Shown here one piece after another: positions 5,085-13,099 of a stretch of 13,122 nucleotides of DNA (position 1 is the stretch's first letter; each line of letters starts with the position of its first letter). The DNA lies in contig CAYPPG010000116.1 of NCBI GenBank assembly GCA_964412555.1, forward strand, positions 1 through 13,122. The letters run 5' to 3'. A program made the translations under genes and the position numbers. This DNA comes from CAYPPG01 sp964412555 (GTDB lineage Bacteria; Hinthialibacterota; Hinthialibacteria; Hinthialibacterales; Hinthialibacteraceae). Under the pieces are notes generated by a model. That model was not told the origin of the DNA and did not search any database. It saw only the letters and a list, made by a program, of their open reading frames with translations.

Positions 5085-7439
5085 TCATAAAAAGAGAGCG
5101 GTTAAACGGGCGTCTTCTTCCAAAGCGCCGCTTACTCCATTATGCGCTTTCGCTTCCGTTGAGCCTAATACCTGCTCCAGTGCAATCCTGCCGACAACTT
5201 CCCAGACCTTCATGAGATATTCGGCGAGTTTCACTTCATTCCCTTCGGCGGTTTCGACTTTGGAATAGCGGCTGAAGATTTCAAGCGCCGGTCCGATACA
5301 CGCGAATACCAAGTCCGCTCCTCGAACGCCTTCCGATTGTAATCTTTCCATCCAATTGCCGACTTTTTTGGGTAATTCGCTTAATACCTCTCCCCAATCG
5401 CCTATTGGGGCATTATTTGGACGCGGACGGCATACAAGGTGGACACTAGTAGCAAGAGCAGCAACATCACGAGCGTTAAAACGATGTCGCATTTCTGTAG
5501 CAACAGGCCAAGAAGCGACAATTACCCAACCTGCTGTCATCATACCAGTCAAAAATGCTTCCCACCCCTCCGTAGTTTTATGAGCAAAAACGACACATCC
5601 AATTCCTTTTTCTGTTAGGACATCGACGCCTTGTGCAAAAGAATTAGCTACACCTTTTTCAAAATTGCTGCTCGACTTAGGTATATCTGTTTCACTAGCA
5701 ACTGTAGTAACCGTCAATTCCTGCATTTTCGGTACAAGAGGATTGCAGGTATTAAAGCGATCTTTTAATAACGGATGACTAGGTAAGGCTCGTTTTAGCC
5801 AGACAAAAAAGAAATCAGAGAGGTCGGCATATGCTACTGCGTCATAATAAGGTGGATCAGTAAACCAAATGCTGGCACTATCGTTTGGAAGTGGAGAATT
5901 TCTAGCATCTTCTTGTTGAATATGACCTAACCACCAATTTGAACCAATATTATTGAGTGTTCCGAGTACATTTTGAAGTGTCTGGTAAAATCCTCCACTT
6001 GAAGATGATATAGGAACACCTTCTGCATAATCCCACATTGCAGGTAAATCGTGCCTTGTAAAAAGTGATCTCGGACACTCGGCTACTGGTTCCCATCTAC
6101 AATTTGCGGTAGCTAATTCAGCGAATTTTGAAAGAAGCAAAGCACTTATTTCTGTTATAGGTTGCATCCTTTGTTTTTTTTTATATTTAGCAATATTATT
6201 ACACAAGATTATCAGGCTAAGGTTTTGCCGTGTATTGAAATAATCACCCCAGGCTTGCATCCCATAAACACGGGGTGATTGTATAGAGCGATGTCCATGT
6301 CTGTACGGAAGTGGCTCATCTGGTACTGGACATAAACAAGTTTTATCTTCTTCCCAGTCATCAATGATTTTCTTGACTTTCTTTTGTGCCTTCCGGACAG
6401 CTTCATAATCACGCTCATTCGGTAATCGGTAATGACGTCCTTGTTCGTCAGGATGCAATGTCACCACTGCCAACAGTCGCGCTCCACCAATGCGGTTTCC
6501 TTTTTTGTCGAAAATAACATCCGCTCCGCCGCGTTGTTCGGATAATTGTGCCCGAACACGTTCAGGAGTCAGGACAGTTCTACAGCACAAACATGTTGCT
6601 TTGGCGCGGGTAACAGTACCATTAGATACCTCTCTCTCTGTCTTCGGTTCAAATATTTCGAATTCCACATAAGGAACACCTCGTTTTGGACGAATGACTT
6701 CGTAGCGCAATGCTCGTTTGCGATTGGCTTTCTTACAGAGCCAAAACGAACGCATGAGCGGGATTTCGGCTCCACAGTTCGGCGATTCACAGCGCACCGT
6801 ACGTGCCCAGAGATACGCGATAGGAGTCGAGCCGTCAGGATCGTCCGGATAGAATTCTTTTAGCTCCTTTTCCGCTTGTTTTTTGATTTCTCCACCGACT
6901 CGACGCAATTCATCCGCCAGTTCCGGACCATGGCGGGGGATATCCTCCAACATGACTTTCAGGATCAAGCAGGCAACCGGATTGAGATCACTGGCAAACG
7001 CTTCACATCCCAACCGCAAGGCTTCCAACGGAATCGATCCGCCACCCGCGAAGGGATCGACTACCAGCGGCGGTTCTTCCGGATGGGCTGCTTTCACCAA
7101 TCCCCGCGAGACTTCCAAATACACCGGATGACTGGAAACATCCCAATTCGCAAACGCACCAATAAAACGAAGAATCGCCTGGCGAAGGTCCTCATCTTTT
7201 ACCCCGATTTTACCGATGATCTGGGGGAGTAGATTCTGTGCCCGTTTTTTAAATTCTTGCGGACAATAGGGATCGCAAGGATCAGGCAACAGTAAGCCTA
7301 ACAGCATCGCTCGACACGCAGCAAGTGGCCGACGCGCCCACCAAAGATGAAGGGTGCTGGGGTGGCCGTGCCGGATCGATTTTTCTCTGGCGGAGTGTTT
7401 TGAGACTTCGGCGATGCGTTTGCATTCTTTGGGAATCAT
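5085..7439 (-). CDS. DUF1156 adenine-specific DNA methyltransferase, truncated by in-frame TGA
   Basis: Putative N6-adenine DNA methylase with a Zn-ribbon (COG1743 type). The DUF1156 motif REKSIRHGHPSTLHLWWARR lies at about residues 18-37. The AdoMet-binding motif DPFAGGG is at 128-134 and the catalytic DPPYY at 528-532. Cysteine pairs C217/C222 and C283/C286 form the likely zinc site. The 784-residue frame stops at TGA (5087-5085) after ARLTALFL; the same frame stays open to 4458. In relatives I remember, Trp follows ALFL, so a TGG-to-TGA change is the likeliest cause. The start at 7439 is 20 nt after the fic stop, with only a GAGGG-type ribosome site about 12 nt upstream; TAA is the nearest upstream in-frame stop and no alternative start exists. 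Both catalytic motifs precede the break, so partial activity is possible. Expected role: marking self DNA. Confidence 0.85.
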   Translation of the reverse strand: MIPKECKRIAEVSKHSAREKSIRHGHPSTLHLWWARRPLAACRAMLLGLLLPDPCDPYCPQEFKKRAQNLLPQIIGKIGVKDEDLRQAILRFIGAFANWDVSSHPVYLEVSRGLVKAAHPEEPPLVVDPFAGGGSIPLEALRLGCEAFASDLNPVACLILKVMLEDIPRHGPELADELRRVGGEIKKQAEKELKEFYPDDPDGSTPIAYLWARTVRCESPNCGAEIPLMRSFWLCKKANRKRALRYEVIRPKRGVPYVEFEIFEPKTEREVSNGTVTRAKATCLCCRTVLTPERVRAQLSEQRGGADVIFDKKGNRIGGARLLAVVTLHPDEQGRHYRLPNERDYEAVRKAQKKVKKIIDDWEEDKTCLCPVPDEPLPYRHGHRSIQSPRVYGMQAWGDYFNTRQNLSLIILCNNIAKYKKKQRMQPITEISALLLSKFAELATANCRWEPVAECPRSLFTRHDLPAMWDYAEGVPISSSSGGFYQTLQNVLGTLNNIGSNWWLGHIQQEDARNSPLPNDSASIWFTDPPYYDAVAYADLSDFFFVWLKRALPSHPLLKDRFNTCNPLVPKMQELTVTTVASETDIPKSSSNFEKGVANSFAQGVDVLTEKGIGCVVFAHKTTEGWEAFLTGMMTAGWVIVASWPVATEMRHRFNARDVAALATSVHLVCRPRPNNAPIGDWGEVLSELPKKVGNWMERLQSEGVRGADLVFACIGPALEIFSRYSKVETAEGNEVKLAEYLMKVWEVVGRIALEQVLGSTEAKAHNGVSGALEEDARLTALFL

Positions 7440-7459
7440 GAACTGTATTACCCTCTTTC

Positions 7460-8521
7460 TTACCCTTTTTTAGGGATAGTACCTCTTTTTTGCCAGGCAG
7501 CGCCAGGGCCACGTCCAAGACATTCAATCTGCCCGGCTTTTTGTTCTTGTTTAAGAATTCTCCGGATCATATCCCGGCTGACACCTGGACAAGCGCGTTC
7601 CAATTCAGAGAGAGAGAATTCTCCTGAAAACAATTCAATCGCCCTCTTCACCAGATCGGTTTTAGAACCTCTTGGACTCTTGGTTTTTTCCAACTGTTCT
7701 TCAAACTCATGGTAGGCATTCTTGAGAATGAAAAGAAGATAGTTGATATGCGGCCAGGGATCGTGTTTTCCTTGATGCCAACTTTGCGAACTCTCTTTCA
7801 AGGTTTCGTAATACCGTTCTTTATTCTCTTCGATCAAGCGTTCCAAACTGATATACCGCCCAACCTCGAAGCCCAGATGATAGCATCCAAGCAATAACAA
7901 CAACCGTGATACCCGACCGTTCCCATCGCGAAAAGGATGAATGCATAGGAAATCGAAAACAAAGGCTGCGAGTACAATCAATGGGTGGATACGGTATTCT
8001 TGTATGCATTGATCCCAATGAACGAACAGTGCCTTCATGGAAGCCGGTGTTTTTTCGGCGGATACGGTTTTAAAACGCACATGCGAGCGTCCGTCCGGAT
8101 ATTTCTCAATAATATCTCCATCCTTTTGCTTGTATTGACCTGCGTCCCAAATCTCGCCATGAGAAAGGCTGTGCAGTTCGAGAACGGTTTTTTCACAGAT
8201 TGGCAAGTCTGCTCTCGACTCATGAATGCGATTCAACGCCAAGCGGTATCCCCGCACTTCCTCTTCATTCCGATCCTGCAACATCGATTTTCCAAACAGA
8301 ATGGTGCCGATACGCGCTTGATCGACAGTAACGCCTTCAATCCGGTTCGAGGATATCGCGCTTTCGATCAGAGCATGTTCCCGCAAGGTCTTGAGACGTT
8401 GGGGCGATTGCCTGGTATAGAGTTCCTGCCGGCCTTTGGCTTCACTCAAATCGGCTACATACCAGGAGGTGTTTATGGGCAGGCTTTCTAATTCCTCTAA
8501 AAAGCGGCGAAGGGTTATCAT
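7460..8521 (-). CDS. Fic family protein (AMP transferase-like) with N-terminal inhibitory motif
   Basis: A 353-residue Fic protein. The full active-site motif HPFRDGNGR is at residues 195-203, with the catalytic His at 195. An inhibitory helix motif of the (S/T)xxxE(G/N) type is visible at S58-E62-G63, placing it among Fic proteins whose inhibitory helix is N-terminal in the same chain. The region around GQYKQKDG (128-135) is the likely flap over the target. A C-terminal winged-helix-like segment (about 285-345, FSLSELERACPGVSRDMIRRIL) may bind DNA or a partner. By family it would transfer AMP, or another nucleotide group, to a target protein. The ATG at 8521 has a poor ribosome site. A 69-nt AT-rich gap upstream carries a possible promoter; the methyltransferase follows after 20 nt. 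The target is unknown. Confidence 0.9.
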   Translation of the reverse strand: MITLRRFLEELESLPINTSWYVADLSEAKGRQELYTRQSPQRLKTLREHALIESAISSNRIEGVTVDQARIGTILFGKSMLQDRNEEEVRGYRLALNRIHESRADLPICEKTVLELHSLSHGEIWDAGQYKQKDGDIIEKYPDGRSHVRFKTVSAEKTPASMKALFVHWDQCIQEYRIHPLIVLAAFVFDFLCIHPFRDGNGRVSRLLLLLGCYHLGFEVGRYISLERLIEENKERYYETLKESSQSWHQGKHDPWPHINYLLFILKNAYHEFEEQLEKTKSPRGSKTDLVKRAIELFSGEFSLSELERACPGVSRDMIRRILKQEQKAGQIECLGRGPGAAWQKRGTIPKKG

Positions 8522-8562
8522 GGATTGTGACTCTCGGATGAAAATGTTTTAAATTTGATTTC

Positions 8563-8590
8563 TATATAATATACTATATAAATCATTCAA
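8563..8590 (-). promoter_or_regulatory. Possible internal promoter before fic
   Basis: On the minus strand TTGAAT (8590-8585) and TATATA (8568-8563) are 16 nt apart, a fair match to a -35/-10 pair, about 42 nt before the fic ATG. The same stretch contains TTTATATA (8582-8575), which would be a good archaeal TATA box, and two direct CTATATA repeats (plus strand 8562-8568 and 8574-8580). It abuts the stop of the DUF3644 gene. AT-richness alone can create such matches, so confidence is low. Confidence 0.35.
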
Positions 8591-9607
8591 TCACCTTTTG
8601 TTTTTCACTTTTTTCGACTTTAGAAAATTACGGTAACCTCTTAAAGCCAATTCTATATCTTCCTTTGATAATTTTTTTATGAAAGAGATAATATCATTTG
8701 AATACTTGGTCAAGAATCCTTCCTGCGCTTTCCAGCAATATTGAGATTTGTTTTTTATATCGTATTTCCAAACAATAGATTGAAAGGTGTGTGGTGTAAA
8801 ATTTATCCCATTTATATTTGGAATCTTTTCTAAAACATCTTTTTGTCTAAGAGGATGAGTTATATTTGGATCTTGTCTTTTAAATATAGTTAACGGACCT
8901 GTTGCTTCTTCGCATTTTTCAACGCCCATGACTATATCAGCCTGATCAATTTTCTTGGTGGATTCGAGTTTTATATTGAATACGGTTAAAAGTCTTCCTG
9001 TATCTTCTTTCTGGGTTTTTACATCATTTACAGCAGTCGCTAATTCAGATAAAAAATGATCAACGGCTTCACTTCGTTTTTGCTGTTTGTGATTTTCTCC
9101 AGATATATATGAAATCGGATCAATGGGTGGCTTAATCCCCAGGGGTAATAATTGCCAACTGATTTCATTTTCAAGTTTTATGTCGAAAGAATGTTCAAGA
9201 AGGTCACGAAAGTTCATTATGCTGGTTTGAGCCAGAGCATAAATGACTACACCAAAACCCTTTTCATTGTAAAAATGTACTGCGTTATCACGGTATGTAC
9301 TGAGTAACTCCAGATTTCTCCTGACAGGCAAAGGATGGAGATTTTTGGGAAATAATGGCTCTGTTTTCCCCATTGCATGTTGACAAGAAAGGGTACGATA
9401 TGGTTCTTTGCGCTTTTTCGGATAAAAGATTGATTGACCTTTTTTGGATAGAAGAGCTTTAAGAACCAGTTCCCATGCGTTCAATATCAGAATTACTACA
9501 CATTCATCTCTATACTGAAAAGTTGGTTTATTATAAATCTCAATTGCTGCCATCATGGCTGCTTTTGCATTTCCCAATAATTTCTTGTATGATCCACGAT
9601 AATTCAT
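8591..9607 (-). CDS. DUF3644 protein, possible HEPN-type RNase
   Basis: The N-terminal region AIEIYNKPTFQYRDECVVIL (21-40) followed by NAWELVLKALL (43-53) is characteristic of DUF3644 proteins from defence and restriction loci. The ATG at 9607 gives 338 residues and has AAGGA 8 nt upstream; a longer TTG-started version (9664) would overlap the helicase gene and lacks support. YRDNAVHF (R106, H111) forms an R-x4-H motif in the position expected for a HEPN ribonuclease, after a helix ending in WELVLKA, so an RNase or abortive-infection role is plausible but inferred. The rest (150-338) has no motif I recognise and a Lys-rich end. The gene is visibly more AT-rich than its neighbours. It lies 20 nt after the helicase stop and ends with TGA, 69 nt before fic. 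Confidence 0.75.
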   Translation of the reverse strand: MNYRGSYKKLLGNAKAAMMAAIEIYNKPTFQYRDECVVILILNAWELVLKALLSKKGQSIFYPKKRKEPYRTLSCQHAMGKTEPLFPKNLHPLPVRRNLELLSTYRDNAVHFYNEKGFGVVIYALAQTSIMNFRDLLEHSFDIKLENEISWQLLPLGIKPPIDPISYISGENHKQQKRSEAVDHFLSELATAVNDVKTQKEDTGRLLTVFNIKLESTKKIDQADIVMGVEKCEEATGPLTIFKRQDPNITHPLRQKDVLEKIPNINGINFTPHTFQSIVWKYDIKNKSQYCWKAQEGFLTKYSNDIISFIKKLSKEDIELALRGYRNFLKSKKVKNKR

Positions 9608-9627
9608 GGGAAAATTCCTTAACTGTT

Positions 9628-12600
9628 TTATAGATGATGCGTTATTGAATCTACCGACAGACAATAGTGTTCAACTTTTTTTACTTCTTTCCATTGGAAG
9701 CGCGCTGGATCATTTACCGGTTCCTGCAATGTCGGTATCGTCCCACAATTGGTCACAACATAGAGCCAATAACAATCACGGCGGTCTTCGGCGACACGCC
9801 GTTCATTAGGGGTTAAAATAATGGTGCCTGTCGCCTCTTGCAATCCTTTCACTTCGATCAACCGTAGTTCGCCGGTGTTCAAATCCAGGCTTGTCACATC
9901 GTACCCCAGGTTCTTTTCGTGTACATCATATACCTGCCTTCCTTGTGAACGTTCGTGCTCCATGACCACTTGCATGGAGATTTCTTCCGTTTCTTTGTTT
10001 GGCTTCAACCGCTGTATTTCCGGTTCATCTTTTTCCGGATGGGGAAGAATGAGACCGCTGGTAAGCCGTTCTACGGATTGAAGGGTTAGCGATTTTTCTT
10101 GTTCGAGTTCTTGTCTCCGCCGGTCTCTTCTGGAGAGTAGTTCCGCATGCCGATTCTCGGCTTGGGCAAGACGGCCTTCCGCAACTGGAATATTCTTTTG
10201 AATGTCTTCATAGGCTCTACCGATCTCTACATCGGCGCGTTGAAGGAGTTCCGTGAGGGACAATTCAACATGCTTCGAAATTCGTTGGACTTCAGTAAGC
10301 CGCTCCTTTCGTGTCTCTTCCAGAAAAGGTTGAAGCGCATGGTCATGAAGCCAGGCCGTAGCTTCCGGTAACAACGCAACAGCCGGTAATTCTGGAGGTG
10401 ATTCGGCAGGTAAAAAATTCCCTAAGTTAGCGGATTCCCATAGCGCCGGTTCGTCATGGTCTTTGATCTCTACGGCAAATAACCTTTCATGGATAACATT
10501 CCCTAAGCCATCGACAATCCTCGCGCGGTAAAAGTCGATCCGTGAAGGAGATTCATGCCACAGAGAATAGAAACAAGCCCCCTTTGCAAATACTGTTTGC
10601 CCCTGTTTCGAGGTATGACGCCGAATGGCTTCGAATAAGGAGTGCCCAGGGGTTACCCATTCCAAATTGTTTTTTTCCGCTGTTTCACGATCCGTTGTGC
10701 ATCGTGGATACTTGTTCGCTAAGGCCGGTAATTTCCAATTGGGTTCCCGTTCGTATCGCTTTAAAACTAACGGCGTTTTGGCAGGCTCAAATGTATGGGG
10801 AATTTTTTCGAATAATTTTAGTTTCAAAGGAATGGATTCGCTGGCTTCGCGAATGAAACGGGCGATGGTCTCCGGCACAACACGCCGTTCTTGTGCAAGC
10901 GCCCGCCGTTCGATCAGCATATCCAGGTTCAATTTTTTCGAGGCCAGTCCCTCAAGCGCATTCTGGCAGATGGCGCGAAAATGCCCTTCATCAACATGTT
11001 CAAGCAGGCGTTCCTCTAAATCCGCATCCCCCAGTTTTCCCGCATAATAATCCCGCAGAATCCGCTCCAGATGGGCTGCCGGTAAAACCTCGCCGACAAC
11101 ATTGAACACGGCATCATCATCGAGCGCGTTACGGATTTCCTGAAGTTTTTCGAGTAGTCGCTGAAGCACATGCCCTTCAATCGTATTCCTGGCGACAAAG
11201 TTGAAAATCAGGCAGTCCTTTTTTTGACCGTATCGATGGATACGTCCCATTCGCTGTTCCAGGCGATTCGGATTCCAGGGGATATCATAATTGAATAGGA
11301 TATTGCAGACCTGAAGGTTGATTCCTTCCCCCGCCGCTTCGGTAGCGACCAATACTTGAATGGTTCCTTCTCGAAACTGTTGTTCAGAAAAAAGCCGGGT
11401 TCCCGGTTCATCCCGTGATCCGGGCTTCATCCCCCCATGAATACACCCCACCTTGAATCCCCATTCTTTTAATTTTCCTAACAGATAATTCAGTGTGTCC
11501 TTGAACTCGGTAAAAATAAGTAGGCGTTTTTCTGAGTGGTCAAAAAAACCTTCTTGATGGAGAAGTTTATGTAGTTCAGATAATTTTGCTTCCTTACCGG
11601 ATTCTTCAACGGCTTTTGCCTGTTTCGCCAGTTGTTCAAGTTCACTGATTTCCTCTCGCACCTGATCGGCATTGCCTGCCAAGGTTACTGCTTCGAGGAT
11701 TTCTTCGAGGCGTTCCCGTTCGCTTTCTTCCATTTCTTCTAACTCTTCCATGTCAGGAAGATCGGCTGGGGCTTTGCTTAAGAGTTCATGGGCACGTTTC
11801 AATCCATCTTCGAGCCGCTTTGCCCGATTTTCCAGGCTGTGGCGCATGGCGTAAGTGCTGGATGCCAATCTGCGCTGGTAAAGAGACATCAAGAAACCGA
11901 CAGCACGGGCACGGGGATCATCTCCCTGCGCAGCCGCTCTGGTGCTCTGGCGCTTTACGAAGCGTGTGACATCGCGATACAGTTCAAATTCCTCTCCATC
12001 GATCTGAAAGTCAACTGTTTTTGGAATCCGTTTCGTGAAGATTTTCTTGGCAGCCCAAGTGCCATCCGGTTGGCGCTCAGGGAAATATACCATCGCTTCT
12101 TTTGTGCGCCGCAAGTAGAAAGGAGCAAACCGGCGCTCCATCGCTTCACGGATAGAAAGGACATCCGCATAGGCATCCGCATCAAGCAACTGCAAGAATA
12201 AACTGAAATTCCCCGGATCGCCTTTGTGAGGAGTAGCCGTTAAGAGTAGAAAGTGATCTGTGGTGTCGCGAAGCAGTTCTCCTAGCGCATAACGGGCAGT
12301 CTTTTTCGATGGAGGGGTCCAGGACATACGGTGTGCTTCATCAATGATGACCAAATCCCATTGAACTTGCCTCAATCCTGGAAGAATCTCATTCCGCTTG
12401 GCTAGATCGAGTGACGTGATGACTTTTTTTTGCTCAAGCCATTGATTCACGCCGAATTGGTCACGGATATCGCCACCCTTCAGCACGAGAAATTTTTCAT
12501 CGAATTTCTCTTTCAATTCCCGCTGCCATTGAAAGGATAGATTCGCCGGACAGACAACAAGAATTCGTTCGGCCAATCCTCGAAGCTGCAATTCACGGAT

Positions 12601-13023
12601 TAGCAATCCTGCCATGATGGTTTTTCCCGCTCCGGCATCATCGGCAAGAAGAAACCGTACACGAGCGAGCTTCAACAAATAATCATAGACTGCTTCCAAC
12701 TGATGCGGCAAAGGATCGACCCGCGAAATAGAAAGGCCGAAATAGGGATCGAATTCGTGGGCAATACCGAGAGAATAGGCTTGAATACCCAAGCGCAGGA
12801 GTTTGCCATCACCGTTGTATGTGAAGGCCGTATCGACAATCTCAATACTTTCAAAATCCTGAGCCGACAGATTTACTTTACGGTAATGTTCAGATTGAGT
12901 CTCCACTAAACCGAGCGTACACGATCCATTCTCATGAAATCGGATCGTCTCAATCCGCATCGGCTCACTGAAGAGTGGCCCTTTGAGTATCTGGCCTTCC
13001 TGAAGATGAAGATTCTCAATCAT
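9628..13023 (-). CDS. SNF2-type helicase with C-terminal DUF3883 nuclease-like domain (DrmD-like)
   Basis: A 1131-residue superfamily 2 ATPase. Motif I is DDAGAGKT (128-135), motif II DEAH (228-231), motif III LTATPH (261-266), motif V TEAAGEGINLQ (561-571) and motif VI QRMGRIHRYGQ (590-600). A charged, coiled-coil-like insert (about 395-490) separates the two RecA lobes, and another coiled coil lies at about 905-985. The C-terminal DUF3883 domain (about 1015-1095) carries GYD (1040-1042) and IEVKG (E1057, K1059), matching the D...ExK core of PD-(D/E)XK nucleases. Family knowledge: helicases of this build accompany DUF1156 methylases and DUF499 ATPases in DISARM-like loci. Inferred role: translocation on unmodified DNA, perhaps with cleavage. 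The ATG at 13023 has AGGAA 8 nt upstream. It is the first gene of the operon in this window; all helicase motifs look intact. Confidence 0.9.
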   Translation of the reverse strand: MIENLHLQEGQILKGPLFSEPMRIETIRFHENGSCTLGLVETQSEHYRKVNLSAQDFESIEIVDTAFTYNGDGKLLRLGIQAYSLGIAHEFDPYFGLSISRVDPLPHQLEAVYDYLLKLARVRFLLADDAGAGKTIMAGLLIRELQLRGLAERILVVCPANLSFQWQRELKEKFDEKFLVLKGGDIRDQFGVNQWLEQKKVITSLDLAKRNEILPGLRQVQWDLVIIDEAHRMSWTPPSKKTARYALGELLRDTTDHFLLLTATPHKGDPGNFSLFLQLLDADAYADVLSIREAMERRFAPFYLRRTKEAMVYFPERQPDGTWAAKKIFTKRIPKTVDFQIDGEEFELYRDVTRFVKRQSTRAAAQGDDPRARAVGFLMSLYQRRLASSTYAMRHSLENRAKRLEDGLKRAHELLSKAPADLPDMEELEEMEESERERLEEILEAVTLAGNADQVREEISELEQLAKQAKAVEESGKEAKLSELHKLLHQEGFFDHSEKRLLIFTEFKDTLNYLLGKLKEWGFKVGCIHGGMKPGSRDEPGTRLFSEQQFREGTIQVLVATEAAGEGINLQVCNILFNYDIPWNPNRLEQRMGRIHRYGQKKDCLIFNFVARNTIEGHVLQRLLEKLQEIRNALDDDAVFNVVGEVLPAAHLERILRDYYAGKLGDADLEERLLEHVDEGHFRAICQNALEGLASKKLNLDMLIERRALAQERRVVPETIARFIREASESIPLKLKLFEKIPHTFEPAKTPLVLKRYEREPNWKLPALANKYPRCTTDRETAEKNNLEWVTPGHSLFEAIRRHTSKQGQTVFAKGACFYSLWHESPSRIDFYRARIVDGLGNVIHERLFAVEIKDHDEPALWESANLGNFLPAESPPELPAVALLPEATAWLHDHALQPFLEETRKERLTEVQRISKHVELSLTELLQRADVEIGRAYEDIQKNIPVAEGRLAQAENRHAELLSRRDRRRQELEQEKSLTLQSVERLTSGLILPHPEKDEPEIQRLKPNKETEEISMQVVMEHERSQGRQVYDVHEKNLGYDVTSLDLNTGELRLIEVKGLQEATGTIILTPNERRVAEDRRDCYWLYVVTNCGTIPTLQEPVNDPARFQWKEVKKVEHYCLSVDSITHHL

Positions 13024-13082
13024 GATCTGTTCCTAGCCAGTAGGATAGTTAAGTTATTATCCACGTTATTCTTTTATTAAAC

Positions 13083-13099
13083 CACGGCCTATGGCCGTG
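13083..13099. other. 7-bp perfect hairpin upstream of the operon
   Basis: CACGGCC (13083-13089) and GGCCGTG (13093-13099) flank a 3-nt loop, about 60 nt before the helicase ATG. On the minus strand it is followed by GTTTAATAAAAG, a weak T-run, so it could terminate an upstream minus-strand gene or serve as an operator. A -10-like GATAAT lies between it and the start (minus strand, 13061-13056), without a good -35. Confidence 0.35.

Noticed and set aside
5040..5086. Restart at the ATG overlapping the internal TGA (ATGA)
   Set aside because: That ATG is in another frame and meets TAA after about 15 codons, so it cannot restore the C-terminal part.
5085..5087. TGA read as Trp or selenocysteine by a recoded genome
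   Set aside because: Other genes here end naturally at TGA (DUF499, DUF3644 and the methylase C-terminus), TGG encodes Trp (for example residue 4 of DUF499), and nothing visible suggests a selenocysteine signal.
4774..5268. Plus-strand open frame with a serine run
   Set aside because: Antisense to the acidic linker of the methyltransferase; the Ser run is simply the complement of Glu/Asp codons.
9608..9664. Longer DUF3644 start at TTG 9664
   Set aside because: It would overlap the helicase end; ATG 9607 has AAGGA at 8 nt and begins just before the conserved domain.
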